DNA of 64,000 nt. It comes from Polyporus tsugae. Taxonomy: Eukaryota; Basidiomycota; Agaricomycetes; Polyporales; Polyporaceae. This document shows, one piece after another, positions 45,527 through 57,128 of the stretch (position 1 is its first letter; the number at the start of each line of letters is the position of its first letter). The translations under genes and the position numbers were made by a program. The stretch spans positions 434,001 through 498,000 of the forward strand of contig JAHRBS010000007.1 of assembly GCA_024305745.1 (NCBI GenBank), written 5' to 3'. The notes under the pieces are model-generated. The model searched no databases and was not told the origin of the DNA. It saw only the letters and a list, made by a program, of their open reading frames with translations.

Positions 45527-48500
45527 ATGGTGGTCTGCCACTGCAACTCATGCAAGCATTTCCAATACAAGGACTTTACTGGGCGGTATCGAGCTGGTCG
45601 CAACATTGATGCTCCGACGGCCAGGGCTCACTACTATGCAGACCAAATGATACAGAGACGCACGTTGGCGGCGCAGAATCCAGATGCAAGACAAGCAGAG
45701 AATGCGATCTTCCTCGCAACCATGGCAGGAGAGCCCTCTGCGGAGCTCCCCGTTCGACGACGAGACGTCATTTTTAAGCAGTCGAGCAGTGTGCCAATGC
45801 CTCCACCTGTACCGCAAGACACCGTTTCTGAGCAGTCCAACACCATTCCGTCTGTAAGTTCTCCACCGAGCGTTAGGAACCCCTTTACCTATGATTTTCC
45901 GAAGCAGCCCGAGTTGCAGAGTCCATCCCCGATCCCTCGAGCCGATGATGCCCCCAAACAAGTTCCCAGTCCACAGTGTCCGACATCGGTAACTCCGCAG
46001 GACGCGTCAGCCTCCCTGGAGGGTCCATCAACCACCACCGATGTATTGTCTTACCCCGATGCTAAGGGAAGCAATACTCCTGAGCAGATAAATAATGTAG
46101 GAGCGGTTCATTGAGCAATGACACAGTGATCAAAGGCCGAGCTGACTTCTACGTACCCAGGAGGATGCCGCTCAACGCACGGCAGAACTCGGTCTGCTGG
46201 AGTCTTCAATAACGCTCCATTCGCGCTTGATCACCAACTACACCGACCTCAAGTTTGAATCCCCCCCATTCACAGCTACCGATCCACCTACCGAGCTAGA
46301 GAGACGTCACCGGAGTAGTCAGGAACTGCTCCGATACCAGTCTTGGGTATCACGCCAACTCCTCTCGCTTCGCTCGCTCGCTCGTATTGGAGACAAGCAA
46401 GCCGATCGGCACCTGGAGGTCCTCATCAGCAAGTTTGAGAAGGAGATGGCACGTCTCCAGAATCTCATACTCTCAGCCTGGAGGAAGGAGATGGTGAGGG
46501 CGGGTCTTCTGTCCCTGGCCGATCGAGTCCCAGAACCTGTACAATACCCCCCTTGTATGCCACTGAGTTGCTCCCGAGCATGACATGTTCTAACCTTCAC
46601 GAATCCTAGCCGAAATCTTTGATCCCACCGCACCCCAGCCGGACGACCTACCTCCATTCATCTTGGCTGCATTATGCTTGGTGTCGATCTTGCACACCAT
46701 GGCCGGTGTAGCACGACCTCAGGTCCAGCTGGTACTTGCAACACTTCAAGTTGTGCTCTTTGGGGCCTTCACCTTGGAGTCGAGCCCGATCGTGAAGACC
46801 GTTCTCAGTGCAACTCAGCACGCCATGCTTCGGAGGGTACCCCTGGATATCCGGACCGCATTATCAGCATTATGCCTGGAACCGGAGATCATCATTTACG
46901 CTGCTTGCCCTACCTGCTGTGCGACTTACGCTCCTGATCCCTCCACACCAGACGATCCCCATCCCCACTACTGTTTGCATGCGGAGACCGACCAACCACC
47001 ATGCGGCGCGAAGCTTGTTTCGGAGCATGTCATTGCAGGTCGGCGGAAGAAGGACGAGCGCATAGTGTTTCATCCCCTCCGCCCATTTCCTTATCGTTCA
47101 TTAAAGGCATGGCTGGAGCAGCTTTTGCGAAGGAGTGGCGTGGAGGAGCTCTTGGAATCGTGCTGGAAGCGCCCATCTGGCGCGCCGGGCGAGGAAGTGT
47201 GGGAGGACATCATGGATGCTCCAGCAATTCGAGACTTCCTTGGACCGGATGGGCGCACTCTTTTCTCTATCGAGATGGACGGCTCCCTTCATCTTGTCTT
47301 CAGCATCTTCATAGACTGGTTCAATCCACATGGAAACAAGCAGGCCGGGAAGCGCAACACCGTTGGCGCGATATATCTAGTTTTGCTCAACCTCCCTCCC
47401 CATCTTCGCTTTCGCCCAGAGTACATCTACCTTGTCGGCATCATTCCTGGCCCCCATGAACCTTCACTAGACCAGATCAACCACTTCCTGCGCCCTCTCG
47501 TTGACGAGCTGCTCGAATTCTGGCATTCCGGGGTCTATTTCGCTTATACAGCGAGCCGGAAGGTCGGGCGGCTGGTCCGGGCCGCGATTATCCCCTTGGT
47601 CTGCGATCTTCCAGCGCTCCGAAAGACTGCCGGCTTCGCCCACTACGCCTCCAACCATTTCTGCTCCTTTTGTCGACTGCGTAAAACAGATATCTCGAAC
47701 GCTGAGCGGTCGACCTGGCCCAAGGGTCGGTCGTGGGGACAGCATTACGCTATTGCCAAGAAATGGCGGGATGCCCCGACGCAACGTGAGAGGGATCGGG
47801 TCTTCGACGACCACGGTCTCCGTTGGTCTGAACTCCTTCGCCTCGAATATTGGGATCCCACAAAGTACGCGCTCGTCGACACGATGCATAACCTGTTTCT
47901 CGGAGAACTCAGACACCACTGCATGGATATCTGGGGGCTTGCGGGTATAGGCGAACGCCGCGTGACACCAAGGGCTCTCACGATCCAGAGTCCCGAGGAG
48001 CAGCAGATGCAGCTCAACCGTATCATCAAGGCGTTGAAGGGCTTCTCGATCAAGGCGTTGAAGTCCATTCGGAAGGACTACATCCTCGCTGTGGCTCAGT
48101 ACAACAAGATCGCCCTTCCAGATCGTCCAGAGAAGAAGGACATCGCGGAGGCGTTGCTAGAACAGGTATACTCTCTGAGTCCCTGTCGACCGTAAAGGTG
48201 TATTCACTATTCACAGATTTCAGGCGTCTCCGCTGATCGCGTCGAGATGGTGATCCAAATCCCTCCTCCCCACGACGTCCCTGTCAACGTCTACGTTCCG
48301 CCCGGACTTGCCGACAAAAATGAAGGTTCAACATACCAGCAATTGTTCTCTTTTGAAGTCCTGGACCAGATCCGCAAGGACATAGGGAGGATTGTGGTGC
48401 CCTCTTGGGTAGAGAAGCCTCCGTCAAACTTTGGCAGCTCTATGCATGGGAAGCTCAAGGCCGATCAGTGGCGAACGATCTGCACGATCCATATGGTCAT

Positions 48501-49682
48501 CACTCTCGTGCGCCTATGGGGAAAGGCCAGTGCTATTGACGCTGAACGCTCAGTTCTCACCAACTTCATCCAGCTCGTCATAGCCGTAGATGCTGCCACA
48601 CGTCGGTCCATGTCCGCTGGTCGCGCCACACTCTTCGACGAGAATATGGAGGCATACGTCCAGGGCCTGCGATCAATCTACAAGCATACACTCGTTCCCA
48701 ACCATCACCTCTCTCTCCATCTCAAGCAGTGCCTTCTTCTCTTCGGACCTGTTCGGGGCTGGTGGTCTTATCCGTTTGAGCGATATAACGGTCTGTTACA
48801 GCGACTGAACACGAACCACAGAACGCGTGCGTGGGTTCATTCCGTATGTGTGCAGCTAAACTTACTTCGCAGCATTAGGCGACACGCCTGCGACATTTAT
48901 GCGGTACTTCTATATGGGGGCTAACTTGCGCTGGTTGTTGCGCAGTATGAGGTGGCCGGACTTGGAAGTGTACCAGAGCTGGATGACAGCCTTCACCTCA
49001 GCGTTCAAGGATGCTGCTCGCGGGACACGCTACACCGACATCCTGTCATTCCTCTCCGCCTCCAACTCCTACCAATATAACGAGCGTCGTCAGACCTCTA
49101 TCCCTCGCGACCTCTACAACCAGCTCTACGCACTCATCTACCCATCACCACATTCTCAAAAAATCCAGCTGCGTTCCGCATATGACACCACGCGAGGCAC
49201 CGCACCTGTACTCCCTTCTGCAGGAGACTTTGTCGACAGTGTCGTTCACGGCGGAATCACTTACTCTACGTTCAACGCAGGCAAACGCAACAGTCATGTA
49301 ACATTCACCATGCCCCATGGTAGTTCTGCTGAGGAGTTTGCAGGACAAATCAAGAGCATCTTCTATCATCGCCGACGGGAGGGCAGTACGTTGGCGGTCA
49401 AGCCCTTCATCGTCATCCAGCAATACTCACCGCTCTTGCCTGAACACGCAAAGTTCGACACTTTCCGCACGTTCCATGGCCTGGGCACCCAACTTTACTA
49501 CAACAAGTTTGAACTGCAAGCGCGCGTCATCCGGCTGTCGGATATCGTCGCCCATATTGCGGTTCTGACATACACGCCGGAATACATCAAGCAACCGTGC
49601 ATTGTGGCGAGGTCCTTGAACAGGGTATGTTCTGTCAATGCTTGTCAATTTAATCTTACTGAGAACATGAACGCAGAGCTGA
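45527..49682 (+). CDS. Tnp2/Plavaka-type (CACTA-like) transposase
   Basis: Transposase of 1,295 residues in six exons, all in phase: 45527-46096, 46161-46554, 46610-48165, 48217-48826, 48873-49624, 49677-49682. A possible zinc ligand set stands at the start (CHCNSCKHF). A cysteine pair region follows (ACPTCCATYAPD, HYCLHAE). The core has DGSLHLVFSIFIDWFNPHGN, then LNLPPHLRFRPEYIYLVGII and PGPHEP, the phrase typical of Tnp2 transposases. CDLPALRKTAGF, NHFCSFCRLRK and DTMHNLFLGEL come after it, and the C-terminal part has WWSYPFERYNGLLQRLNTNH. Acidic residues in these blocks are candidates for the RNase H-like catalytic triad. It ends 314 bp before the inner edge of the right terminal repeat; that gap holds no gene. 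It is expected to act in the nucleus on the element's ends. No lesion is seen, so the element may still be mobile. Confidence 0.92.
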
Positions 49683-49996
49683 TGGACAACGGCGAAGGAG
49701 CCAGGGCGTGTGCGGGAGTACCGTTCTTGAGATGCTGGGGTGTGGGCGACGGAACGAACCAAGGTGGTCCAGAGCCCGATCGGAGCGGAGTGGCAGTGGC
49801 AGAGAGCGGTGGGGAGCGGCACGGAGCTCCGGCAGCTAGGCATTGCAGAGCTCTGGCGCTCAGTAATATGACACGTTCTGGACTCAAGAGATGGAGCTCC
49901 AGGCTGCGCGGCGCTGGTGGCATGCAGCACAGGTGGGGAGTGGCACGGGGCTCCAAGAGAGGAGGCGCGAGGGAATAGGCGAGGGACAAGATGGTG

Positions 49997-51100
49997 CGAG
50001 GGAATAGGCGAGGGGCGAGATGGCGGGGAAGGGCTCCTGAAGAAAGGCGCGGAGCTCCAAGAGAGGCAAGAGGAAGCGCAAGGGAGGCGTGGGAGGCGCG
50101 GAGGAGCGCAAGAGAGCGCCTATTCCCGAGGGAGGTGCGGGGAGCGCGAGGGAGCGTGATGGGGACGAGACGGCGAGGTGAGGTGTGGCCAGGGAGAGGC
50201 ACTGGTGCCGATCAGAGCCCCAAGAAAGACAAGAGGGCGGGGGCGCCACAAGTCGGCATTCCTTTGTTCATCACAGCGATGTCGGACGCTCTGTGGCGCT
50301 CTGGGCACGGAGGAGCGCGAGGGAGCGCCTATGCCCGAGGGAGCGCGAGGGAGCGCGATGGGGAGCGCGATGGGGACGAGACGGCGAGGCAAGGCAAGGC
50401 GAGGCGAGGGAGTGCCGATCGGAGATCCAAGGAAGGCAAGAGGGCGGGGCGCCACAAGTCGGCATTCCTTTGTGGATGTTGTGGATGTTGGACGCTCTGT
50501 GGAGTGGCGCGACGGTAGGCCCAGGGCCGACGGTGGGGCGTCGGGGGCGCGACGGTAGGATGCTATCGGGTGACGGTGGAGCGTCGGTGGCGCGACGGTA
50601 GGACTCTATTGGGGCAGTATCGGAGTGACGGCGGGGCGCTTTTGGAGCGATGGCGGGCGGGATGGGGCGCCACCCGGTAATCCACCATGTTTCCGGCCAG
50701 GGGAAATGCCATGTTTCTTACCCATTTCCCAGGACGGGACATCCCACGTGTCCCACGTATTTCCCAGGTCGTGGATCAAGATCGTTCCTCTGGCCGGGAA
50801 ATTGCATGTTTTCCCCTATGGGAAATAGATCGGACATACAAAGGTAATGTTTCGTATCACCCCGATTCTGACAGCTGGGATTGAAATGTGGAACGTGTCA
50901 TTTCCCCTCTCTGCCCCGCCCATTTCCCATCTCGGAGCATGCGGTCCCAGACAAAGCATCGTTTTCTGAACCGGGAAATAGGCCAAACATGTGGCTTTTC
51001 CCACTCCGGAATATCGCCTGGTTACTGCCCGGAAATTATAGTTTTCCCACCACTTTCCCCTCTATTTCCCCCAGGGGGTTGCCATCGAATGCCCGCCGTG
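49997..51100 (-). repeat. Right terminal inverted repeat, about 1,104 bp
   Basis: Inverted copy of 17639-18742, ending GCCCGCCGTG. It carries the same GGGAAA/TTTCCC array and the same 200-bp tandem unit. Just inside its inner edge (49,969-50,030) the phrase GAGGGAATAGGCGAGGG is duplicated, one copy being outside the shared repeat. Confidence 0.92.
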
Positions 51101-51103
51101 TGA
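51101..51103. repeat. Target site duplication, right (TGA)
   Basis: Second copy of the TGA found at 17636-17638; it is followed by the rest of the interrupted splice donor and intron 10 of the MFS gene. Confidence 0.88.
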
Positions 51104-51170
51104 GTACTGTGTGCGGCCCGGGGGCGCATCATGGTTGTATTGCATTGCTCTTGCTAACATTCCCAAACAG

Positions 51171-51437
51171 GGCGTTCCGCGCGGCCATCCTAGCGTTCGT
51201 AACGGCGGGCACGCTCCCTCTTATAGACTCCATTGGAGTCGCCGCAACGAACGCACTGTCCGCACTGGTTGCATGGCTGGGTTTCGGGTGCGTGTTCATT
51301 CCTCAACGACCCATTCTTGTACTCTGCTCGCCTTCTCAACTGCTATCTTCAGAATGATTTTCTTCACGATCCGGTACGGAGATCGGATGCGCGCATGGGT
51401 AGACATCGGATACACAACCTCGAGAGACAGCTGCTAG
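51171..51437 (+). pseudogene. MFS transporter exons 11-12, separated from exons 1-10
   Basis: Exon 11 (51171-51287) starts after a good acceptor (CCCAAACAG) and codes AFRAAILAFVTAGTLPLIDS and GVAATNALSALVAWLGFG, the last membrane helices. Exon 12 (51353-51437) codes MIFFTIRYGDRMRAW and the C-terminus. Phases match exon 10 at 17552-17634 exactly, giving 465 residues if the 33.5-kb element is removed. The fragment has no promoter or start of its own, apart from whatever the element end provides. Confidence 0.92.
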
Positions 51438-52216
51438 AGGCGCACTTTGACATGCGCAACGACTTACATGACGACACTTACGATTCTCACGAATAGAACG
51501 CCTTGCATCAATGCCGTTTCCATCCGTTTCCCTAGCACCCTGAAGACAAGGATCGAGGATCGACATCGGAGGGCCGCGAGGGCAGGTAACGTTTTTGATG
51601 GTGATTAACACTCAGAATTCATGCATATATGAGGACACATTGGGACGGAGCACTCAGCACTGAGGCAGCTGCAGTGGGTACGAGACTCCCTTGGCGTTGG
51701 TTTGAGTATTGGACGCGATGGACGGCCATACTCAGAATCGTGTTCGGTAGGTTGTATACGCATTGTCTGTTCATCTACCCTCCGTTTTCTATGTTTTTAG
51801 CTTTTTCATCTCAAGTTTCCCACTTGAGCCGCGAATAGGTGTATCTATACATCGACAGCTGACATGCCAAATTATTATACGCATCGTGACGACCGGAAGC
51901 ACGATGTCCCTGGATATTCTTCTATTACTCGCATCTGACACGTATTCGACGCTGAAACGGTGCGCTCGATCTTTCTCGTATTGTATGCTGTATCGAGCTC
52001 ACTAAGCGAGGCTCAGGGTTGACGCGTTGACATGCGGCGACGAGGCGAGAGGCCGGCGGTGCGCACTCAATTGCGCCTCGTAGTAGCCGACGCGCGCCCC
52101 GCGTCCAAATCGCCCGCGCCGACCGCCTCGCTCGGCGAACGTCAAACGCGGGCCAAGTAGAGCAGGCGTGCCGCGACTTGCGAGGTGAAGCGCAGCGCAC
52201 GGGCCTCCTCTGGACG
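51438..52216. other. Intergenic region, MFS 3' end to hydrophobin promoter
   Basis: About 0.8 kb. I see no gene; it holds the upstream region of the hydrophobin gene. Confidence 0.4.
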
Positions 52217-52223
52217 TATATAA
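52217..52223 (+). promoter_or_regulatory. TATA box of the hydrophobin gene
   Basis: TATATAA, 108 bp before the hydrophobin start codon, as expected for a strongly expressed fungal gene. Confidence 0.65.
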
Positions 52224-52330
52224 GGTGTGGGGGTACGAGGAGGACGGACAGCAGTCGAACGCACTCGCCTCTCCATTCGCAGATTCAGACTGCCATTCTC
52301 ACCCGCCCCACTCCAACACATCCAGGCATC

Positions 52331-52789
52331 ATGTTCTCCCGTCTCGCCGCTGTCTCTGCCCTTGCCCTCGCTGTCCTTGCGGTCGCCGCTGGTGACTGCA
52401 ACACGGGTTCCATGCAGTGCTGCAACAGCATGGAGGACGTACGTCCCCCTCCGAACTGAAGCCATATTCCAATGCTGATGCTACACTCGTTGCAGTCTAA
52501 ATCCGTTGCTGGGGCCACGCTGTTGTCGACGTTGGTGGAGCCGTTGGCGGCGCTCGGTCTGATTGTGCAGGACGTGACCGGCCAGATCGGTCTTCAGTGC
52601 TCGCCGATCACCGCGGTCGGTGTGGGTGGCGGCAACGCATGCTCAGCGTCGCCCGTATGCTGCCAGAACAACAACGTCGTGAGTGCTTTCGTACTGCTTC
52701 GAACTGAAGGGCGTGATAGCTGACTGGACTTGAACGTAACTGTGCAGGGTGGCCTCGTCTCGATTGGCTGCGCTCCCATTTCCCTCTAG
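52331..52789 (+). CDS. Class I hydrophobin
   Basis: Small secreted amphipathic protein that assembles at air-water and cell-wall surfaces. Three exons (52331-52438, 52496-52678, 52748-52789) give 110 residues. A signal peptide at about 1-20 ([20 protein letters not shown]) is followed by the eight cysteines in the hydrophobin order: single (DC), pair (QCC), single (LQC), single (NAC), pair (VCC), single (GC), which makes seven positions with eight residues when C-N-T-G-S-M-Q-CC is counted from the first. Spacing between the first pair and the next cysteine is long, as in class I. The short exon 3 with the last cysteine is usual for basidiomycete hydrophobins. Confidence 0.95.
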
Positions 52790-54545
52790 GCTGCCGTGGT
52801 TTAATGGCCACCGTATGTGTTACATTACCATCTAATAATGTCTAAGTGTCTGTTGCGGCGTGTTCGGGGATCGGAGGTGGCGGATGACTGCTTCCCTGAG
52901 AGCAGCGAACTTGCGATAATGGTCCATACCTCAGCCAGTTCGTCAGATACGTAGCCTGCGGTGAATTTACAGGAAAACATTATTTGGGACTAACGCCCCG
53001 CGTGCCAAGTTTGAGGCCAGAAAGACATGTATCACGAATCGAGATCAAGGACCTCGACTTTATTATTCGTACATCGCCTAGCAGCGGGGGTCTGCGACAC
53101 ACGAATTCAGCCACCGCCCTCAGGCATACCACGTCCAAAGTTTAAACCGCACATACCGAAGGGACATGTCATACCTCATGATATCTCTGCTTTTGGGGTG
53201 CCGCGGCGGTGACAATGCAATGTCCCTTCGCCTGGTTGAGCTGGGCATGCGCGTCCTTCTAGAAGACCATCACAACATCTGACCCCCCGAACGGGAAGGA
53301 TGAGATCTCCAGACCCTCCGCCACCCAGTCGCCGTTCTTCACGCTCAGCTTCACTGACAACAAGTGCGCCGCCCCCTCGGGAGGACCGCGCCAAGCCCGA
53401 TCTCGCTCTCGATGAGGATGATTTCCCCGCAACTGGGCGGATTGGTGCGCCAGCCGGTCGGGCGTGCAGGATTCGAATCCCGAGACCGGGAGTGACTAGG
53501 AGGGCGTGCTGGGAGGGCGTGCTGGATGGCGCCCTCGTGGGGGACGATCGACGGCCCGCGACAGGCGCGTGCTGGCGGTGGTAGGACAAGTGTACAAACT
53601 TGTAGTCGCTGGAGAAGAAGGCCCAAATGCAGGTCCCGGATGCGTCGTCTTCGAGGGGCTATCGGATATAAGTAAGTCCAAGAGACATAACTTGCAATCG
53701 CAAGTCGACAGATGTGAAGGATCGCCCCCCAGAAGTGGAGTACTCGATGAGATGCGAGCAATATGAACTTGGAGCGACGGAGCTGTACATCGTGGTAGCA
53801 GTGCTGTGGATGGGTTTCTGTCGAATCTAGACATTGGAAGAGATCTCTGGAGGGTAGGCATGGACGACTCAACTCACCCTATTTTGCTCAATCCGACTGG
53901 CAATTTGTGCTCGCTAGCCCAAAAATTCACACCGCCGTGTCCCGCGAGCAGAACGACCAGGATCGAACGCGACCAGCCAAGCCGCGTAGCGAAAGGAGAA
54001 CAGGGTGCATTAAGTCGAGTGTATAGTACAAGCAACACATAAGGAGGCGAAACATCCATCGGCCCATTGACTCCCAGACGACAAACGGGGAGTACTCTCC
54101 ATATCCACCAGGATCTCCCGGAGAGCTTGCCAACCTGTGCACCGCGAGGTTTATGGCGAGGTTCTTGTGAAGGGTAGTGCCAAACGACAGAGGGACGGGT
54201 GACTGGGGTGGGTCCCAAGTATTATCCAGACATGCGACCCAGCGAGGTAGCTATCTCGCCCAGGCGTGCGGATGCGAAAGACGCGACGGCAGGCAATGGC
54301 AACCACGACTGGCGGTGCGCGCGGGTGAGGGTGAAGGGCTACGCGAGCCACAACGCGACGCACGGATGGCCAGCGACAGGCGAGGGTCTCAAGGATGACC
54401 CATTTGCCAGGCTTTCGTGCACAGGAGCGCGGACCGCGAGAACCGCGACGGCGTCGACGATGGTAGCCGCGATTGGTGGTGCGGGCGGGATGGACGCGCT
54501 CGCATGGGGTAGTGATGGCGGTATCGACCGCTCATAAGAACGAGT
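52790..54545. other. Gene-poor region, 1.75 kb
   Basis: Short frames on both strands. One possible minus-strand remnant at about 53,420-53,270 reads GEIILIESEIGLGA, then after a possible intron KLSVKNGDWVAEGLEI to a stop; it could be the last exons of a lost gene but has no identifiable upstream part. I cannot support a complete gene. Confidence 0.4.
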
Positions 54546-54755
54546 CTACAGCCCGGAGAGCTTCTTCAGGCTGGACTTGGTCGTCTTACGCTGAGCCGCG
54601 TGTCCGCTCGGTGGGCAGAGCACCCGACGCGCGTCCTCGTACATGTTGTAGGTGCCGCGCGGCGACTGGATGGATGCGAAGAGCGCGAATGCATTCGGTG
54701 CGGAGGGCGCCGTGGGGAAGAAGGTGTAAGTGGGAGAGCTCGTAGAGAAGGACAT
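54546..54755 (-). CDS. Small hypothetical protein, 69 aa
   Basis: An ATG-initiated frame without introns, coding a Ser/Thr/Pro-rich start and a basic end (RKTTKSSLKKLSGL). No domain and no signal peptide. It could be a real small protein, the last exon of a longer gene, or chance. Confidence 0.3.
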   Translation of the reverse strand: MSFSTSSPTYTFFPTAPSAPNAFALFASIQSPRGTYNMYEDARRVLCPPSGHAAQRKTTKSSLKKLSGL

Positions 54756-55352
54756 CTTCAGAGGATGGTAGTAGTGTTGCGAGTGAGGACTGAAAGGTCT
54801 CTGGATGCAAAGAGCCCGATGTGAGACTGGTAGATGATACAGACTCAGCTTCTAACATCCTCCTCATATATGCCTACCAGAATCTGGCGGATTGCTGCCA
54901 TTAGCGAGCCTGCAGCGACGCCCATGGACAAGTGCCAATCGTCCAGTTTCGGGCGGTTGTGCACACAAGAAGTTCCCTTTCGCGGCAAGTGTTTGCGTCC
55001 AGATCAACACGAGTATATAGCAGCCATCCGTCGCCAAGATACAGGTCACCCATAGGGATATCCCAGCGAAGAGCGAGCCAATGAAGCTGGAGGACGAGGT
55101 CGACAATGGTGAGGAAAGCCAAGTGGTCGAAAGAGACGCTGTGGGCCGTTATTTGGCCACCTCGGTGTACAAACAAAGTCGCGGGCGCGCCTGAGCTCAG
55201 AGCTGAAATTTAGCGCCTAATCCTAATATCCTTCAAGACTCCTTGATCCAGTTTTGTGCTTTCCATTCGTGTAAGTCCTTCAACTAGTAATGGTAGGCAC
55301 TCAATGATAGATCACTAGTACTGTTCTATTGCAGAACCCATCCACCGCGACG
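54756..55352. other. Gene-poor region upstream of F-box copy 4
   Basis: 0.6 kb. A minus-strand frame contains the hydrophobic stretch FIGSLFAGISLWVTCILATD but no complete gene can be built. It includes the F-box gene promoter. Confidence 0.4.
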
Positions 55353-57128
55353 ATGGTCGACGGGGTCGTCGTCCATATGCATGGCCCGGGGCTGCCGTTC
55401 GCCAACGCTCTCTCAACAGTTCTATCGTCGCTGCCTGCTGCCGATCGTACAAGTCTTAGCGAGCTCAGCATCACGGGCATGCGTGCATGGAGCACAGCCA
55501 AAGCAGACGAGTATCACAGATACATCCTCGCCTTGCGTGCCATCCAAAACATTCTTGCTCCGGTTCACCGGCTTCCTCCCGAAATACTCTCCAGGATCTT
55601 CGTACAGGCATGGAAGCACCGGAAGAGCCTGCGTCTCACCCATGTCTGCCGCCTGTGGCGCTCCTTATTACTCGATACTTCACAATTCTGGGCCGTCGCT
55701 GTAGCTAGAGACGAATTCCGTCTGCCAAGTGACGACAAAGAGGTCTCCGACGAGGATTACCTAGCTGCCGCATGCCTACGCTCCGCTCCCAGAAACATAT
55801 CCCTACGCCTTTCGTCCATTTCTCCCAGAGGCCACCTCCAGTTGATTCAACACGCAGATCGCATCACATCTATGAAAATCTCCGTTCGCACCCGCGATCA
55901 GGTGCAATGGCTATGGAAGGTGTTGCACACGGGCATGCATCGTCTTGAAGACCTTGCCATCCACGCATGTGCTCCGACTAAAGGTGGTACGGGCTCTGGA
56001 AAGCTATCTATCGAAGAGTTACCTCGGCTCACTCGGCTCACCCTTCCCGCTCGTCTCTTCCGCCACTCCTGGCCGAATACACTCCGAGAGATCGCCCTTC
56101 GGTCGGATCTTGGTCTGATTCATGGGAATGGTGAATTCGGTTCACCCCGGTCCATGGTCTCGCTCGCACTGGTCCTCCAATTACTGCAAGACTACCCGAG
56201 GCTGAGGGTGTTGGACATTCGGGACAACGCGCTCTTCCATGCCACGCAATCTCGCCCTCCTTCTCGTGCTTTCCCAACGCTCGCGCTATTGCAGATAAGG
56301 TCACACTGGGATGTGGTCTCTGCGATGCTATCACTCCTGACCTTTCCTTCCTCAACTCGTGTCGACATCGAGATTGTCTCCCGGCCGCGGCTGGTACAAA
56401 GTGACCTTTTCGTGCCAGGCGCCGCGTTGGACGGGGTGGTCTCGCTCATAGACCAGGTAGCCATCCAAAGTGGCCCGATGTCAACGATACAGGGGTATAC
56501 CAACGGTGTCGAACGCGTTCGCGTCTGCGCTAGCTTCCCCTCATCCCACCCGTCCCAGGTCGAAAGGACTCTCCGTCTCTTCATCCGCACCAACGCGCCC
56601 GTCTCGCACCTCCTCCTGGCTCAGCGCCCCTCGCAGAGCATGCCCATTACGTTCAAAGCCTGAATTATCCTACCCGCGTTCCCGCACCTCACCCACTTCA
56701 TCCTCCACAGCCGCAGCGATGTGTGCATCGAATTCCTCGAAACGCTCAATCCGTCGGCCTCCCCCTTCTCAAGGCTGCTCCCCCTTCTGAAGGATCTCAC
56801 CGTGGGCTTTGCGGCGATGCGCGGTTCCGCGATCAACAAGTCGCTCAGGGGCGGTGACATCACTCCCGAGGTTGTTGCCGTCTTTCGCGAATGCTGCACG
56901 ATGTTTCAAAGAGTCCTGGTAGCTCGCAGCCGACGGGGCTACCGTTTATCCCGCCTCAAGTTCTTCTCGTACGAAGACGGTTGCATAAATAAGGGCGATC
57001 CTGTCGTCTCGACCATCGACCTCGCAGCTCTCAAGCGCGAGTTGGTCGAGAGTGGTATCAGACCCCTTCAGGTATTGGTCGATGGGCCAGTCGTCTTTTC
57101 AGGATATCGTTTCTTCACCCATGGGTAG
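55353..57128 (+). pseudogene. F-box protein with one in-frame TGA
   Basis: A separate F-box family from the left-hand array. F-box at about residues 72-115 (HRLPPEILSRIFVQAWKH, HVCRLWRSLLLDTSQFW), followed by leucine-rich units (LPRLTRLTLPARLF, YPRLRVLDIRDNALF). The frame is open for 591 codons except for TGA at 56661-56663 (codon 437), after which it continues without change (ILPAFPHLTHFILHS) to the stop at 57126-57128. The product would lose the last quarter. A single G-to-A change from TGG (Trp) would explain the stop. It may be a nonsense allele, RNA-edited codon, young pseudogene or sequence error. Confidence 0.82.

Larger units (their letters stand above)
17639..51100. mobile_element. 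Giant CACTA-like (Tnp2/Plavaka-type) transposable element, 33,462 bp
   Basis: The element begins CACGGCGGGC and ends GCCCGCCGTG, is flanked by TGA on both sides and has long inverted terminal repeats (17639-18742 and 49997-51100) that differ at only two positions I could find. CAC termini, a 3-bp duplication and a Tnp2-like transposase next to the right end are the defining set of the CACTA/EnSpm superfamily; the transposase resembles the Plavaka lineage of Agaricomycetes. Ordinary elements of that group are a few to about 15 kb; this one carries six further apparently intact genes, two long genes of doubtful integrity, and at least three decayed host genes. It interrupts an MFS gene at a splice donor. 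Near-identical ends and an otherwise undamaged target gene point to recent insertion. Confidence 0.92.

Noticed and set aside
17639..51100. Starship-type element
   Set aside because: No DUF3435 tyrosine-recombinase captain near either end, and the long inverted ends with a 3-bp duplication fit CACTA instead.
17636..51103. KDZ (Zisupton-like) element with an 8-bp duplication
   Set aside because: Only 3 bp (TGA) is duplicated, and the empty-site reconstruction is exact with 3 bp.
53440..53500. tRNA-like phrase GGATTCGAATCCC
   Set aside because: Resembles a T-loop, but the T-stem does not pair on either strand and no acceptor or anticodon arms can be built.
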